From Dinoroseobacter sp. (GTDB lineage Bacteria > Pseudomonadota > Alphaproteobacteria > Rhodobacterales > Rhodobacteraceae), in the NCBI GenBank assembly GCA_030066795.1, contig JASJAW010000043.1:25953-89952 (forward strand): a stretch of 64,000 bases of DNA, given 5' to 3'. Both the position numbers and the translations under genes were made by a program. Below the pieces are notes generated by a model. The model did no database searches. It worked only from the letters and a program-made list of their open reading frames with translations, and was not told the DNA's origin. This document shows positions 8,952 to 17,401 of this stretch, one piece after another (position 1 is the first letter of the stretch; every line of letters begins with the position of its first letter).

Positions 8952-10919
8952 TCATTCCGCCGCGACAGGTTCTGCACTGACCAGTCCCACGATGTCGAAC
9001 ATGATGCGGTTCAACTCGAAGTCTTTCGGCGTGTAAACCTTCGCTACGCCCATGGCGCTGAGCCGTGCTGCATCCTCGTCTGGAATGATGCCGCCCACCA
9101 CAACTGGAATATGGCCAAGACCTGCGGTGCGCATCCGCCCCATAAGATCTTCAATCAGCGGGATGTGAGAGCCGGAAAGGATTGAAAGACCGACCACGTC
9201 TGAGCGGTTTTCACCTGCAGCCTTGACGATCTCTTCTGGCGTAAGGCGGATCCCTTCATAGGTGATATCCATGCCGACATCGCGCGCGCGAGCGGCGATC
9301 TGTTCAGCGCCGTTCGAATGGCCGTCGAGACCGGGCTTGCCGACCAGGAATTTCGGTTTGCGGCCCAGCTTCGTCGAGACAGCGGCAACCGCGTCGCGGA
9401 TCTCGTCCAGACCTTCGGTGCGGTTCGACGGGTTCGATGAAACACCTGTTGGCGCGCGGTATTCGCCAAAGCTTTTACGAATCTCCAGGCCCCATTCGCC
9501 AGTGGTCACGCCTGCTTTCGCGGCAGCGATGGAGGCGGGCATGACATTGATACCGGACTTGGCCGCTTCGCGCAGGTCGGCCAGCGCCTTTTGCGCTGCG
9601 TCCTCGTCCCGCGCGGCGCGCCACGCCTCCAACCGCCCGATCTGTTCGGCCTCGACCGCCGGGTCGACCACCATGATGCCGCCTTCTTCGTCCACCAGGG
9701 GTGAAGGCTCGCCCTGCTGAAACTTGTTCACGCCGACAACCGTGGTCTCGCCGCCTTCGATACGGCCGATACGATCGGTATTGGCTTCGACCAGGCGGGA
9801 TTTCATGTATTCGATGCACGCGACCGCACCGCCCATTCCATCGATCGTGTCGAGCTCAGCGCGGGCACCTTCTTTCAGTTCAGCCACCTTGCGGTCCACC
9901 GCAGGGTTGCCGTCGAACAGGTCGTCATATTCCAAAAGGTCGGTTTCCAGCGCCATGATCTGCTGCATCCGCAGCGACCATTGCTGGTCCCACGGGCGGG
10001 GCAGGCCAAGAGCCTCGTTCCATGCGGGCAGCTGCACCGCGCGGGCCCTGGCTTTCTTCGAGAGCGTCACAGCAAGCATCTCGATCAGAATGCGGTAGAC
10101 GTTGTTTTCAGGCTGCTGCTCGGTCAGGCCCAGGCTGTTGACCTGAACCCCGTAGCGGAAGCGGCGGAATTTCGGATCTTCGACGCCGTATCGGTCGCGG
10201 CAGATCTCGTCCCACAGCTCTACAAAAGCGCGCATCTTGCACATCTCGGTCACGAAGCGGATACCTGCGTTCACAAAGAACGAGATGCGGCCCACCATTG
10301 CTGGGAAATGCTCCGCCGGTACCTTGTCCTTCAGATCGTCTAGCACTGCGGTGGCGGTGGCGAGCGCAAAGGCCAGCTCCTGCTCCGGGGTCGCTCCGGC
10401 CTCCTGCAAGTGGTAAGAACACACGTTCATCGGGTTCCATTTAGGGAGGTGCTCGCGTGTGTACGCGGCGACGTCTGTGATCATACGCAGCGACGGTTTT
10501 GGTGGGCAGATATAGGTTCCGCGGCTCAGGTATTCCTTGATGATGTCGTTCTGGACCGTACCCTGCAGTTTGGACACGTCGGCTCCCTGTTCCTCCGCTA
10601 CCGCGATATAGAGCGCCAGAAGCCAGGGCGCGGTCGCGTTGATCGTCATAGAGGTGTTCATCTGCTCAAGGGGGATGTCCTTGAAGAGCGTGCGCATGTC
10701 ACCCAGGTGCGCGACGGGGACACCAACCTTACCGACCTCCCCACGCGAGAGAACGTGATCGCTGTCATAGCCTGTTTGCGTCGGAAGATCGAAAGCGACC
10801 GACAGGCCCGTTTGGCCTTTGGCGAGGTTGGTGCGATAGAGCTTGTTCGAGGCCTCAGCCGTCGAATGGCCCGCATAAGTGCGGAAGAGCCATGGGCGGT
10901 CTTTTTTGGTCTCGGTCAT
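8952..10919 (-). CDS. ecm: ethylmalonyl-CoA mutase (B12-dependent; MeaA-type)
   Basis: Adenosylcobalamin enzyme of the ethylmalonyl-CoA pathway, converting (2R)-ethylmalonyl-CoA to methylsuccinyl-CoA during growth on acetyl-CoA-yielding substrates. The 655-aa single-chain protein has the mutase barrel (about residues 1-480; FRTYAGHSTAEASN, FDLPTQTGYDSDH) and a C-terminal B12 domain (about 520-645) with the base-off motif KPGLDGHSNGAEQ. The length and the MeaA-like start separate it from 700-plus-residue methylmalonyl-CoA mutases. Its pathway partner ccr lies 1.7 kb away across one gene, as in other Rhodobacteraceae, which supports Ecm rather than isobutyryl-CoA mutase. Confidence 0.92.
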   Translation of the reverse strand: MTETKKDRPWLFRTYAGHSTAEASNKLYRTNLAKGQTGLSVAFDLPTQTGYDSDHVLSRGEVGKVGVPVAHLGDMRTLFKDIPLEQMNTSMTINATAPWLLALYIAVAEEQGADVSKLQGTVQNDIIKEYLSRGTYICPPKPSLRMITDVAAYTREHLPKWNPMNVCSYHLQEAGATPEQELAFALATATAVLDDLKDKVPAEHFPAMVGRISFFVNAGIRFVTEMCKMRAFVELWDEICRDRYGVEDPKFRRFRYGVQVNSLGLTEQQPENNVYRILIEMLAVTLSKKARARAVQLPAWNEALGLPRPWDQQWSLRMQQIMALETDLLEYDDLFDGNPAVDRKVAELKEGARAELDTIDGMGGAVACIEYMKSRLVEANTDRIGRIEGGETTVVGVNKFQQGEPSPLVDEEGGIMVVDPAVEAEQIGRLEAWRAARDEDAAQKALADLREAAKSGINVMPASIAAAKAGVTTGEWGLEIRKSFGEYRAPTGVSSNPSNRTEGLDEIRDAVAAVSTKLGRKPKFLVGKPGLDGHSNGAEQIAARARDVGMDITYEGIRLTPEEIVKAAGENRSDVVGLSILSGSHIPLIEDLMGRMRTAGLGHIPVVVGGIIPDEDAARLSAMGVAKVYTPKDFELNRIMFDIVGLVSAEPVAAE

Positions 10920-11013
10920 CGGCTTCCTCGTCGGTCAGTCGTGAATCATATCCGCAACGATATTTCGTCTCGCGGCATTGATATGCAATTTTATGTCCAT
11001 GTCAATTCGCTGC

Positions 11014-11021
11014 GTTGCAAC
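11014..11021. promoter_or_regulatory. GTTGCAAC palindrome in the ecm/acyltransferase divergent region
   Basis: GTTGCAAC is a perfect 8-bp palindrome in the 167-bp region between the divergent ecm and acyltransferase genes. TTGCAA also occurs upstream of ccr (12425-12430 and inside 12489-12501). Regulators of the PccR/ScfR/RamB type that control acyl-CoA metabolism in Rhodobacter relatives recognise TTTGCAA-like sequences. The assignment is inference. Confidence 0.25.
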
Positions 11022-11086
11022 AGAGCGGGTGCAGCGTGCCTGCTGCGAACTTTACGTGACAGTACTTTCCTGCAACGCTCGGGTTC

Positions 11087-12415
11087 ATGTGGGAGAGTGT
11101 CGCGCTGCCGGTTTGGCTGCTTGTTCTTATCTTGGCCTTTGCAGCTGTGACGTTTGCGTCCCACTTCTTGTTCCCGTCCGTGCGGTGGTTCTTTCGCAAG
11201 CGGTTTGAACGGGCCGTTGCACAATTGAATACCCAGCTTGCCCGACCGATCGAGCCTTTCAAGCTGATGCGGCGTTCCGACAACATCAATCGCTTGCTTT
11301 ACTCGCCACAGGTTATGGAAGCCGTGGTTACTTTCGCCCGCGAAGAGGGCGTGCGCGAGGATGTGGCGTTCGAACGTGCGCGCCGCTACGCCCGAGAGAT
11401 CGTGCCGGGCTTTTCAACGGCCACATATTTCGGGTTTTCGATCAAGGTGGCGCGCTGGCTGAGCCGGGCGCTCTATAGTGTTTCGATCCCTGTTCCGCAT
11501 TTGCCCGTCGATAGCATCGATCCGAATGCAACGGTGGTGTTTGTGATGAACCATCGTTCCAACATGGACTATGTACTGGTCACGTGGCTTGTGGCCGAGG
11601 ATACCCCGTTGTCTTACGCGGTGGGGGAATGGGCGCGCTTCTGGCCGTTGCGCAGCCTTATTCGCGCAATGGGCGCCTATTTCATTCGCCGAAGATACCT
11701 TAATACACTGTATAGGGGGGTTCTTGCGCGGTATGTGCAGATGGCCCGCGACGAGGGCGTCACGCAAGCGATCTTTCCTGAAGGAGGCCTTTCGCGTGAT
11801 GGCACTGTCGGAGATCCAAAGCTCGGGTTGCTAAGTTACCTGGTGGAGGGGTTCGACCCAGATGGCGCGCGGGATGTGGTCTTCCTGCCAGTGGGGCTGA
11901 ATTACGATAGGGTCTTTGAAGACCGAAATCTCGTCGCCTTGCAGGGCGAGCGCCGCATTCGGCGCACTTGGGCGAAGGTACTATGGGCGATCCTGCCCGA
12001 GCTTTGGCCGATCCTGACCGGGCGGCAGCGGTTTGGGCAGGCCGCTGTCCGCTTTGGCGAGCCGGTGTCTCTTAAGGCGCGTTTGTCAGAAGGTGCCGAC
12101 GTTGCGGCGCTTGGTGCTGGTCTGACTGAGCAGTTGCGTTCGATTGTTCCGATCCTTCCTGTACCAGTTACGGCGGAGGCTCTTCTGGAAGCTGGTGAAA
12201 TGATGGAAATCTCAGCGCTTGAGGCCGCTTTCGAGTCGACCCGCGCTGATTTTTGCTGTCCAGCAGAGCTGGAGGCGCTGACCGTGCAGGATGGGCTCAA
12301 AGTTCTGCGCCGTCGCGGACTTGTCGAGTTACGGGGCAACAGCGTGTATGTGCCCCATGCCGCGCGGGACGTGCTGCGCTATTATGCGAACAGTTTGCCC
12401 GAAAGGCCGCTATAG
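11087..12415 (+). CDS. glycerol-3-phosphate / lysophosphatidate acyltransferase family protein
   Basis: Membrane-associated acyltransferase of phospholipid synthesis, 442 aa. A hydrophobic helix lies at about residues 5-27. The PlsC-type signature follows: block I NHRSNMD (HX4D, about residues 146-152), block II GAYFIRR (about 197-203), block III FPEGGLSRDG (about 229-238) and a later LPVGLNYD block. PlsB is much longer (about 800 aa) and PlsC shorter (about 240), so this is the mid-length GPAT-like group. It lies between ecm and ccr and is divergent from ecm. The start is the ATG at the first in-frame position before the membrane helix. Confidence 0.85.
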   Translation: MWESVALPVWLLVLILAFAAVTFASHFLFPSVRWFFRKRFERAVAQLNTQLARPIEPFKLMRRSDNINRLLYSPQVMEAVVTFAREEGVREDVAFERARRYAREIVPGFSTATYFGFSIKVARWLSRALYSVSIPVPHLPVDSIDPNATVVFVMNHRSNMDYVLVTWLVAEDTPLSYAVGEWARFWPLRSLIRAMGAYFIRRRYLNTLYRGVLARYVQMARDEGVTQAIFPEGGLSRDGTVGDPKLGLLSYLVEGFDPDGARDVVFLPVGLNYDRVFEDRNLVALQGERRIRRTWAKVLWAILPELWPILTGRQRFGQAAVRFGEPVSLKARLSEGADVAALGAGLTEQLRSIVPILPVPVTAEALLEAGEMMEISALEAAFESTRADFCCPAELEALTVQDGLKVLRRRGLVELRGNSVYVPHAARDVLRYYANSLPERPL

Positions 12416-12488
12416 GTACCGTAGTTGCAAGGATTGTCGCGCCCGGCCAACGTGTGCGACATAAAGTTTCGTGCAGGACAGTTTTCTG

Positions 12489-12501
12489 TTTGCAATATTG
12501 C
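12489..12501. promoter_or_regulatory. TTTGCAATATTGC motif upstream of ccr
   Basis: TTTGCAATATTGC, followed by TTTTGC, lies about 83 bp upstream of the ccr start. It resembles the TTTGCAA-type sites of PccR/ScfR regulators of acyl-CoA metabolism. The match is by eye only. Confidence 0.3.
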
Positions 12502-12583
12502 TTTTGCCGATCTAAGTCCCATGTAGGCACCGCAGCAAAACGATTCTGCGCTGCGGAAAGAAAACAGTTCACTGGAGGCCCCT

Positions 12584-13876
12584 ATGGCGCTCGATACCGA
12601 TCAGGCCCTCGTGTCTTACGAGGCCCCCGAAAAAGACCTCTACGATATGGGGGAAATTCCGCCGCTGGGCTATGTCCCCAAGCAAATGCATTCCTGGGCG
12701 ATCCGTCGCGAGCGTCACGGCAATCCGGATACGGCCATGCTGCGGGAGGTCGTGGATGTCCCAAAGCTGGACAGTCACGACGTGCTGGTGCTGGTGATGG
12801 CTGCGGGCGTGAACTACAACGGCGTTTGGGCCGCGCTCGGCCAGCCAATCAGCCCGTTTGACGGTCACAAACAGCCCTACCATATCGCGGGCTCCGATGC
12901 GTCAGGCATCGTCTGGGCGGTCGGAGAAAAAGTCACGCGCTGGAAAGTCGGCGACGAGGTCGTGATCCACTGCAACCAGGACGATGGCGATGACGAGGAA
13001 TGCAACGGCGGCGACCCCATGTATTCGCCGAGCCAGCGCATCTGGGGCTACGAGACGCCAGACGGCTCTTTCAGTCAGTTTACCCGCGTCCAGTCTCAGC
13101 AGCTTATGCCGCGCCCCAAGCACCTGACTTGGGAAGAAAGTGCATGTTACACGCTGACGCTGGCGACAGCGTATCGGATGTTGTTCGGCCATGAACCGCA
13201 CGACCTGAAACCCGGTCAGAACGTTCTCGTGTGGGGGGCATCCGGTGGTCTGGGCTCCTATGCGATCCAGCTGATCAATACTGCCGGTGCGAACGCAATC
13301 GGCGTGATCTCGGATGAAAGCAAACGCGACTTCGTCATGGATCTGGGCGCCAAGGGCGTTCTGAACCGCAAGGACTTCAACTGCTGGGGTCAGCTTCCGA
13401 CGGTCAACACGCCCGAGTACGCAGAGTGGTTCAAGGAAGCCCGCAAGTTCGGCAAGGCAATCTGGGACATCACCGGTAAGGGGAACAATGTCGACATGGT
13501 GTTCGAGCATCCGGGCGAAAGCACCTTCCCCGTCTCCACCTTCGTGGTGAAGAAGGGCGGTATGGTTGTGATCTGCGCGGGCACCACAGGCTTCAACTGT
13601 ACCTTCGATGTGCGCTACATGTGGATGCACCAGAAGCGTCTGCAGGGCTCGCATTTCGCGCATCTCAAGCAGGCGTCTTCCGCTAACAAGCTGATGGTGG
13701 AGAGGCGCCTGGATCCGTGTATGTCCGAAGTCTTCCCATGGGCCGAACTGCCTGAGGCGCATATGAAGATGCTGCGCAATGAACACAAGCCAGGCAATAT
13801 GTCCGTGCTTGTGCAGGCGCCGCGAACCGGCCTGCGGACTTTGGAAGACGTTTTGGAGGCTGGTCCGCTGGTATAG
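12584..13876 (+). CDS. ccrA: crotonyl-CoA carboxylase/reductase
   Basis: Signature enzyme of the ethylmalonyl-CoA pathway: NADPH-dependent reductive carboxylation of crotonyl-CoA to (2S)-ethylmalonyl-CoA. The 430-aa protein is an MDR-type oxidoreductase with a GroES-like domain (about residues 50-190) and a Rossmann domain (about 200-350; VWGASGGLGSYAIQLI). The N-terminal extension DMGEIPPLGYVPKQMHSWA is typical of Ccr and absent from ordinary quinone reductases. GGAGG lies 7 bp before the ATG. It works with ecm (8952-10919). A hairpin terminator follows directly. Confidence 0.96.
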   Translation: MALDTDQALVSYEAPEKDLYDMGEIPPLGYVPKQMHSWAIRRERHGNPDTAMLREVVDVPKLDSHDVLVLVMAAGVNYNGVWAALGQPISPFDGHKQPYHIAGSDASGIVWAVGEKVTRWKVGDEVVIHCNQDDGDDEECNGGDPMYSPSQRIWGYETPDGSFSQFTRVQSQQLMPRPKHLTWEESACYTLTLATAYRMLFGHEPHDLKPGQNVLVWGASGGLGSYAIQLINTAGANAIGVISDESKRDFVMDLGAKGVLNRKDFNCWGQLPTVNTPEYAEWFKEARKFGKAIWDITGKGNNVDMVFEHPGESTFPVSTFVVKKGGMVVICAGTTGFNCTFDVRYMWMHQKRLQGSHFAHLKQASSANKLMVERRLDPCMSEVFPWAELPEAHMKMLRNEHKPGNMSVLVQAPRTGLRTLEDVLEAGPLV

Positions 13877-13899
13877 CCAACACGAACTCAAGCGCGGTG

Positions 13900-13931
13900 A
13901 CCCGCCCCGGAAGGTTCCGAGGGCGGGTTTT
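13900..13931 (+). terminator. terminator of ccrA
   Basis: ACCCGCCC (13900-13907) pairs with GGGCGGGT (13921-13928), and the downstream strand continues as TTTT. It begins 24 bp after the ccrA stop codon. Confidence 0.85.
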
Positions 13932-14195
13932 CCATTGCTTGAGTGTCGATCTAAGGGATATGCCTGCACACGTTTGAGGCGAGTGTGGGGACAGTCGTTG
14001 TTTTTTCGAATCATTGTCGAAACGCTCTTTATCTCTGTTTGGAAAGGCGTTTTGAGTCGGCGGAATCTCGTAATAAACTCTTTTCAAGGCGTTATATGGT
14101 GACCTACTCGCTATAAATGGGGAGTAAAAAAACGCGAATATCGTCTTTATGTGGCTCGTGCTAAGGTTGTATTAATGTTTCGTTAACACTTGAGA
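13932..14195. promoter_or_regulatory. AT-richer promoter region of the quorum-sensing locus
   Basis: With the ccrA terminator this forms a 319-bp gap without a gene. It is clearly more AT-rich than its neighbours (AATCTCGTAATAAACTC, GTATTAATGTTTCGTTAACA) and should hold the promoter of the small ORF and luxR. An inverted repeat TACTC (14105-14109) / GAGTA (14122-14126) with a 12-nt spacer spans 22 bp, close to a lux box in size but not matching its consensus. I see no other structure. Confidence 0.45.
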
Positions 14196-14423
14196 ATGGA
14201 CACTCCGATGGCACAAGATTGGATCGTGGACGTACTGGCTGACCTACGTAGTTTCGCGCTGCAGAATAACCTGAAGACCCTTGCGGAGCAGTTGGATGAC
14301 ACACTGCTTGTCGCGGCAACCGAGATCGCACAGTCAGCACCGGACGTCCCGGAAGACACGGATGACCATGTATCAACGGTTGGAAGACTTCCTGGAAGAT
14401 TTGCAAGCGGCCAGATCGCTTGA
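14196..14423 (+). CDS. small protein preceding and overlapping luxR
   Basis: This 75-aa acidic protein is mostly helical. The N-terminal half (MDTPMAQDWIVDVLADLRSF, then LQNNLKTLAEQLDDTLLVAA) looks like a structured amphipathic domain; the tail is less ordered. Its last 62 nt overlap the luxR start in another frame, so translation of the two is probably coupled. From memory, similar short proteins sit ahead of luxR in other roseobacters; I cannot check this. A role as a modulator of LuxR is inference from position only. I use the ATG at 14196 rather than the TTG two codons upstream. Confidence 0.65.
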   Translation: MDTPMAQDWIVDVLADLRSFALQNNLKTLAEQLDDTLLVAATEIAQSAPDVPEDTDDHVSTVGRLPGRFASGQIA

Positions 14424-15078
14424 TGACGTTCAAGCGCACCTCTTTGGGCTGCGCGATTTTCTGGACACCGAACATCTCGTCTATCACTGCCTCGATGCTT
14501 CGGGAAACAAGTATGGGGCGATGACCTACGACGCCCCGTGGATACGCCGCTACATCGAAGAAGACTACGCCCGCATCGACCCGGTGGTGAAAGGCACTTA
14601 TCAGCGCTTTCATCCGGTGGATTGGAAACAACTTGACTGGTCCGGCAAGATACAGCGCGATTTCCTAGGGGAGGCGCTGGAAACTGGCGTCGGGAACCAA
14701 GGAGTTTCAGTGCCCATTCGCGGACCAAACGGGCAATTCGCTTTGTTCTCGGTGAACAGTTCCGACACGGACGAGGCGTGGGCAACCTACCGTCAAGAGA
14801 ACCTCAAGACGCTTATTCTCGCCGCTCATTTCATTAACCAACGGGCTTTAGAGCTCGAATCGGATGATGCGCCACCGGGGAAGCCGTTGTCCCCTCGTGA
14901 AGCAGACGCGCTAACCTTGCTTGCCAATGGTATGAGCCGTTCGCATGCCTCCGAAAAGCTAGGAATTTCGGAGCACACGCTCCGCGTTTATATCGAGAGC
15001 GCGCGGGCCAAAATGGGTGCAGCAAATGCGACCCACGCAGTTGCACGGGCTATGGTGCGTGGTCTGATCGTTGTCTAA
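14362..15078 (+). CDS. LuxR-family quorum-sensing transcriptional regulator
   Basis: Acyl-homoserine-lactone receptor and transcription factor of 238 aa. The N-terminal autoinducer-binding domain (about residues 10-165) contains the family's Tyr/Trp/Asp pattern (YGAMTYDAPW, EEDYARIDPVV, PVDWKQLDW). The C-terminal GerE-type HTH (about 170-235) reads LSPREADALTLLANGMSRSH, with the SEKLGISEHTLRVYI recognition region. The ATG at 14362 is preceded by GGAAG; a second ATG two codons on is possible. It overlaps the upstream small ORF and lies 124 bp before luxI, so the pair is very likely cognate. Confidence 0.93.
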   Translation: MTMYQRLEDFLEDLQAARSLDDVQAHLFGLRDFLDTEHLVYHCLDASGNKYGAMTYDAPWIRRYIEEDYARIDPVVKGTYQRFHPVDWKQLDWSGKIQRDFLGEALETGVGNQGVSVPIRGPNGQFALFSVNSSDTDEAWATYRQENLKTLILAAHFINQRALELESDDAPPGKPLSPREADALTLLANGMSRSHASEKLGISEHTLRVYIESARAKMGAANATHAVARAMVRGLIVV

Positions 15079-15202
15079 TGAAAGGTTAATGCCCCGGTAA
15101 AGCGCTGCCTTTGCGTATTTTTTTTGCTGCCGCCCGGTGATAAATCCTTAAGTCTGAGTGCGCGTTTCTCTTGCTCGCGATTTGCAGCAGGAGGGCCGTC
15201 GC

Positions 15203-15823
15203 ATGATCAGATTTATCTACGCAGATACGTTGGACACTTACCCCCGTTTGCGTGACACGATGTTCCGTGATCGTGCACGCCAGTTCAAGGAAAGGCTCAA
15301 CTGGCAGGTAACCGTCGATGCAGACGGCCTTGAACGCGACGAATACGATGCGATTAATCCACTTTACATCGTTGCTGAAGATGCAAGAGGCGCTCATTCC
15401 GGCTCGATGCGTGTCCTCCCGACGACCGGACCGACGATGATCAACGATCATTTTCTCCACCTGACAGACGGCGTTGCGATCCAATCTCCTTTCATATGGG
15501 AATGCACGCGGTTTTGCCTGTCGCCAGAGGCAGACAGCAAAGTTGCGGGCGCGCTTATGCTCGCAGGTGCGGAGTTCGGGTGCGCCAGCGGTCTGTCGCA
15601 TTCGGTGGGCGTGTTCGATGCGCGGATGATCCTTGTGTACCGTCGTCTTGGCTGGGTACCAGAGGTGCTCGGCAGTGAAGGGCAGGGACGCGCAGCTATC
15701 TCGGTCGGTCTTTGGTCGATGGATGATGACCTGCGAGAGCGGCTATCTGCGCGCACGGGTATAAGCCGGGAGATCAGCACGCATTGGTATGAACGGGCCT
15801 TTGGTCCCGCGCTGGCGGCGTGA
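15203..15823 (+). CDS. acyl-homoserine-lactone synthase (LuxI family)
   Basis: Makes an N-acyl-homoserine lactone from S-adenosylmethionine and an acyl-ACP. All the invariant residues of the family can be placed in the 206-aa protein: Arg, Phe and Trp in MFRDRARQFKERLNW (about residues 20-34), Asp and Asp in ERDEYD (about 43-48), Arg and Phe in GSMRVLP/NDHF (about 66-83), and Glu and Arg in IWECTRF (about 97-103). The start is the ATG at 15203, which has AGGAGG 8 bp upstream; an upstream in-frame GTG is rejected for that reason. The acyl chain cannot be predicted. Confidence 0.95.
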   Translation: MIRFIYADTLDTYPRLRDTMFRDRARQFKERLNWQVTVDADGLERDEYDAINPLYIVAEDARGAHSGSMRVLPTTGPTMINDHFLHLTDGVAIQSPFIWECTRFCLSPEADSKVAGALMLAGAEFGCASGLSHSVGVFDARMILVYRRLGWVPEVLGSEGQGRAAISVGLWSMDDDLRERLSARTGISREISTHWYERAFGPALAA

Positions 15824-15868
15824 GGGTTTCGGCTGGCAGCAGCATCATGGGCGGGCTAGGGTCGCGCC

Positions 15869-17401
15869 ATGAACGCTCCTGCGCCCATCTTTTCTGACGA
15901 TCAGGCCGAGGCCTATGACCTTGTCGCCGCTACTATGGCGCAGGCCGGGGTCGATCTGGAGAATGAGACCTTGCTGCCTCCGCAGGAAAGGGCGGCGCAA
16001 CGCGTTCTGGCGGTTTTGGGACGCGCTGGATCCGGGAAAACCTTGCTTTTGGCGCAGCTTGCCCGTGATCTGACTGCCGCTGGTGTTGATGTGGTTTCGG
16101 GCGATTGGGAGGGCAAGCGCCGGAGGGATCGGCGGACCTTGGCCATTCTTGCGCCGACCAACAAAGCGGCAAGCGTGTTACGAACGCGTGGCGTGCCTGC
16201 GACCACGATCCATCGCATCCTTTATACACCTGTGTACGATCCCGAATACGAGCGCATTGCTGAGTGGCTGGCGGGGCAGGGCGAAAAACCTGAGATCGAC
16301 GGGCTCACCGAGGAAGCGCTGCAGCGCGCGTTTGTTTTTTATCAGGCGCATAGCTCCATTCCAGGCGCACTTGCCGCGGCTGGTTTGCGCGGGTCCGATT
16401 TCATCACGGGTTGGAAGCGGCGGGAGGACCCGCTGGATATTGGCTTTGTCGACGAAAGTTCGATGCTCGACGATCGCCAGCTCGACGATTTGAAAGAGAT
16501 TTTTCCAACCCTCATCCTGTTTGGTGACCCTGCGCAGCTCGCCCCCGTGGGCCAATCCGGTGAAATGGCTTTTGACAGCCTGCCTGCGCCTGCAAAGTTG
16601 GAACTCAGCCGGGTGCACCGACAGGAGGCGGACAGTCCGATCCTCGATCTCGCGCATGCGCTGTTTGAACCGGAGGTGGATTTTGCCCGGTTCGAACATC
16701 TGGTTGAAGAAGCCGCCGCCAAGGACGCGCGCGTGGTGATGAGCCCGCGGATGGAGGCAGAGTTGATGGCGCGCTCCCCTGCTTTGGTCTGGCGAAACAA
16801 AACTCGTATCAAGCTGATCCAGGCGTTTCGTGCGGGCTATGGCGCGCCGATGGACGAATTGCTACCCGGTGAGCCCTTGATCTGTGACGGAATCGAACTG
16901 CCGCTCAAGCACCGGAAGAAGCGGATTGATCTTGAAGCACGCGGGCTGATCAAGGGTGCGCAGGTGATCTATCTCGGACCAGGGCGCAAGCCTGGGTTTT
17001 CGCGCTTGCACGTGGTGGGGGCGGAGGCTCCTGAGGTGTCTGCCGCGTCAATCGTAAAGATCGAGCTTCCGGACGAGGAAGAGCCCTTCATTCCTTATGC
17101 TGCGCGTATGGGAGCAACTTTCCTACACGGCGCTGCAGTCACGATCCACAAGGCGCAGGGCTCGCAATGGGACACTGTCCAGGTTTACGCGCCAGATCTG
17201 TCTGCCGCTGCCTGGGCAGGGCGGTCGGAAGCGGGTCAGCCGTTGTGGAAACGGCTGGCTTATGTGGCAATCACAAGGGCCTCGGAGCGGCTGATCTGGG
17301 TGACAAGGAACCGGTTGGCACGACCCGAAGTGAAATTGGGGACAGAGGATCTGAGAGCGGCGCCTGCGCCGTTGGAACTGACAAGCGGGGGGGAGACATG
17401 A
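15869..17401 (+). CDS. RecD-like SF1B ATP-dependent DNA helicase
   Basis: The 510-aa protein has a Walker A motif GRAGSGKTLLLAQL (about residues 50-63), LAPTNKAA, a DESSMLDD Walker B-type box (about 195-202) and a GDPAQLAPVGQ motif. The C-terminal UvrD_C_2-like region carries IHKAQGSQWDTV and YVAITRASERLIWV. This is the architecture of short RecD/Pif1-like helicases without RecBC, which act as stand-alone repair or replication helicases. No recB or recC is nearby. Its stop overlaps the start of the SDR gene (ATGA). Confidence 0.88.
   Translation: MNAPAPIFSDDQAEAYDLVAATMAQAGVDLENETLLPPQERAAQRVLAVLGRAGSGKTLLLAQLARDLTAAGVDVVSGDWEGKRRRDRRTLAILAPTNKAASVLRTRGVPATTIHRILYTPVYDPEYERIAEWLAGQGEKPEIDGLTEEALQRAFVFYQAHSSIPGALAAAGLRGSDFITGWKRREDPLDIGFVDESSMLDDRQLDDLKEIFPTLILFGDPAQLAPVGQSGEMAFDSLPAPAKLELSRVHRQEADSPILDLAHALFEPEVDFARFEHLVEEAAAKDARVVMSPRMEAELMARSPALVWRNKTRIKLIQAFRAGYGAPMDELLPGEPLICDGIELPLKHRKKRIDLEARGLIKGAQVIYLGPGRKPGFSRLHVVGAEAPEVSAASIVKIELPDEEEPFIPYAARMGATFLHGAAVTIHKAQGSQWDTVQVYAPDLSAAAWAGRSEAGQPLWKRLAYVAITRASERLIWVTRNRLARPEVKLGTEDLRAAPAPLELTSGGET

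Noticed and set aside
15079..15202. Canonical lux box ahead of luxI
   Set aside because: The 124 bp contain no CTG-N10-CAG or ACCTGT-type inverted repeat that I can see.
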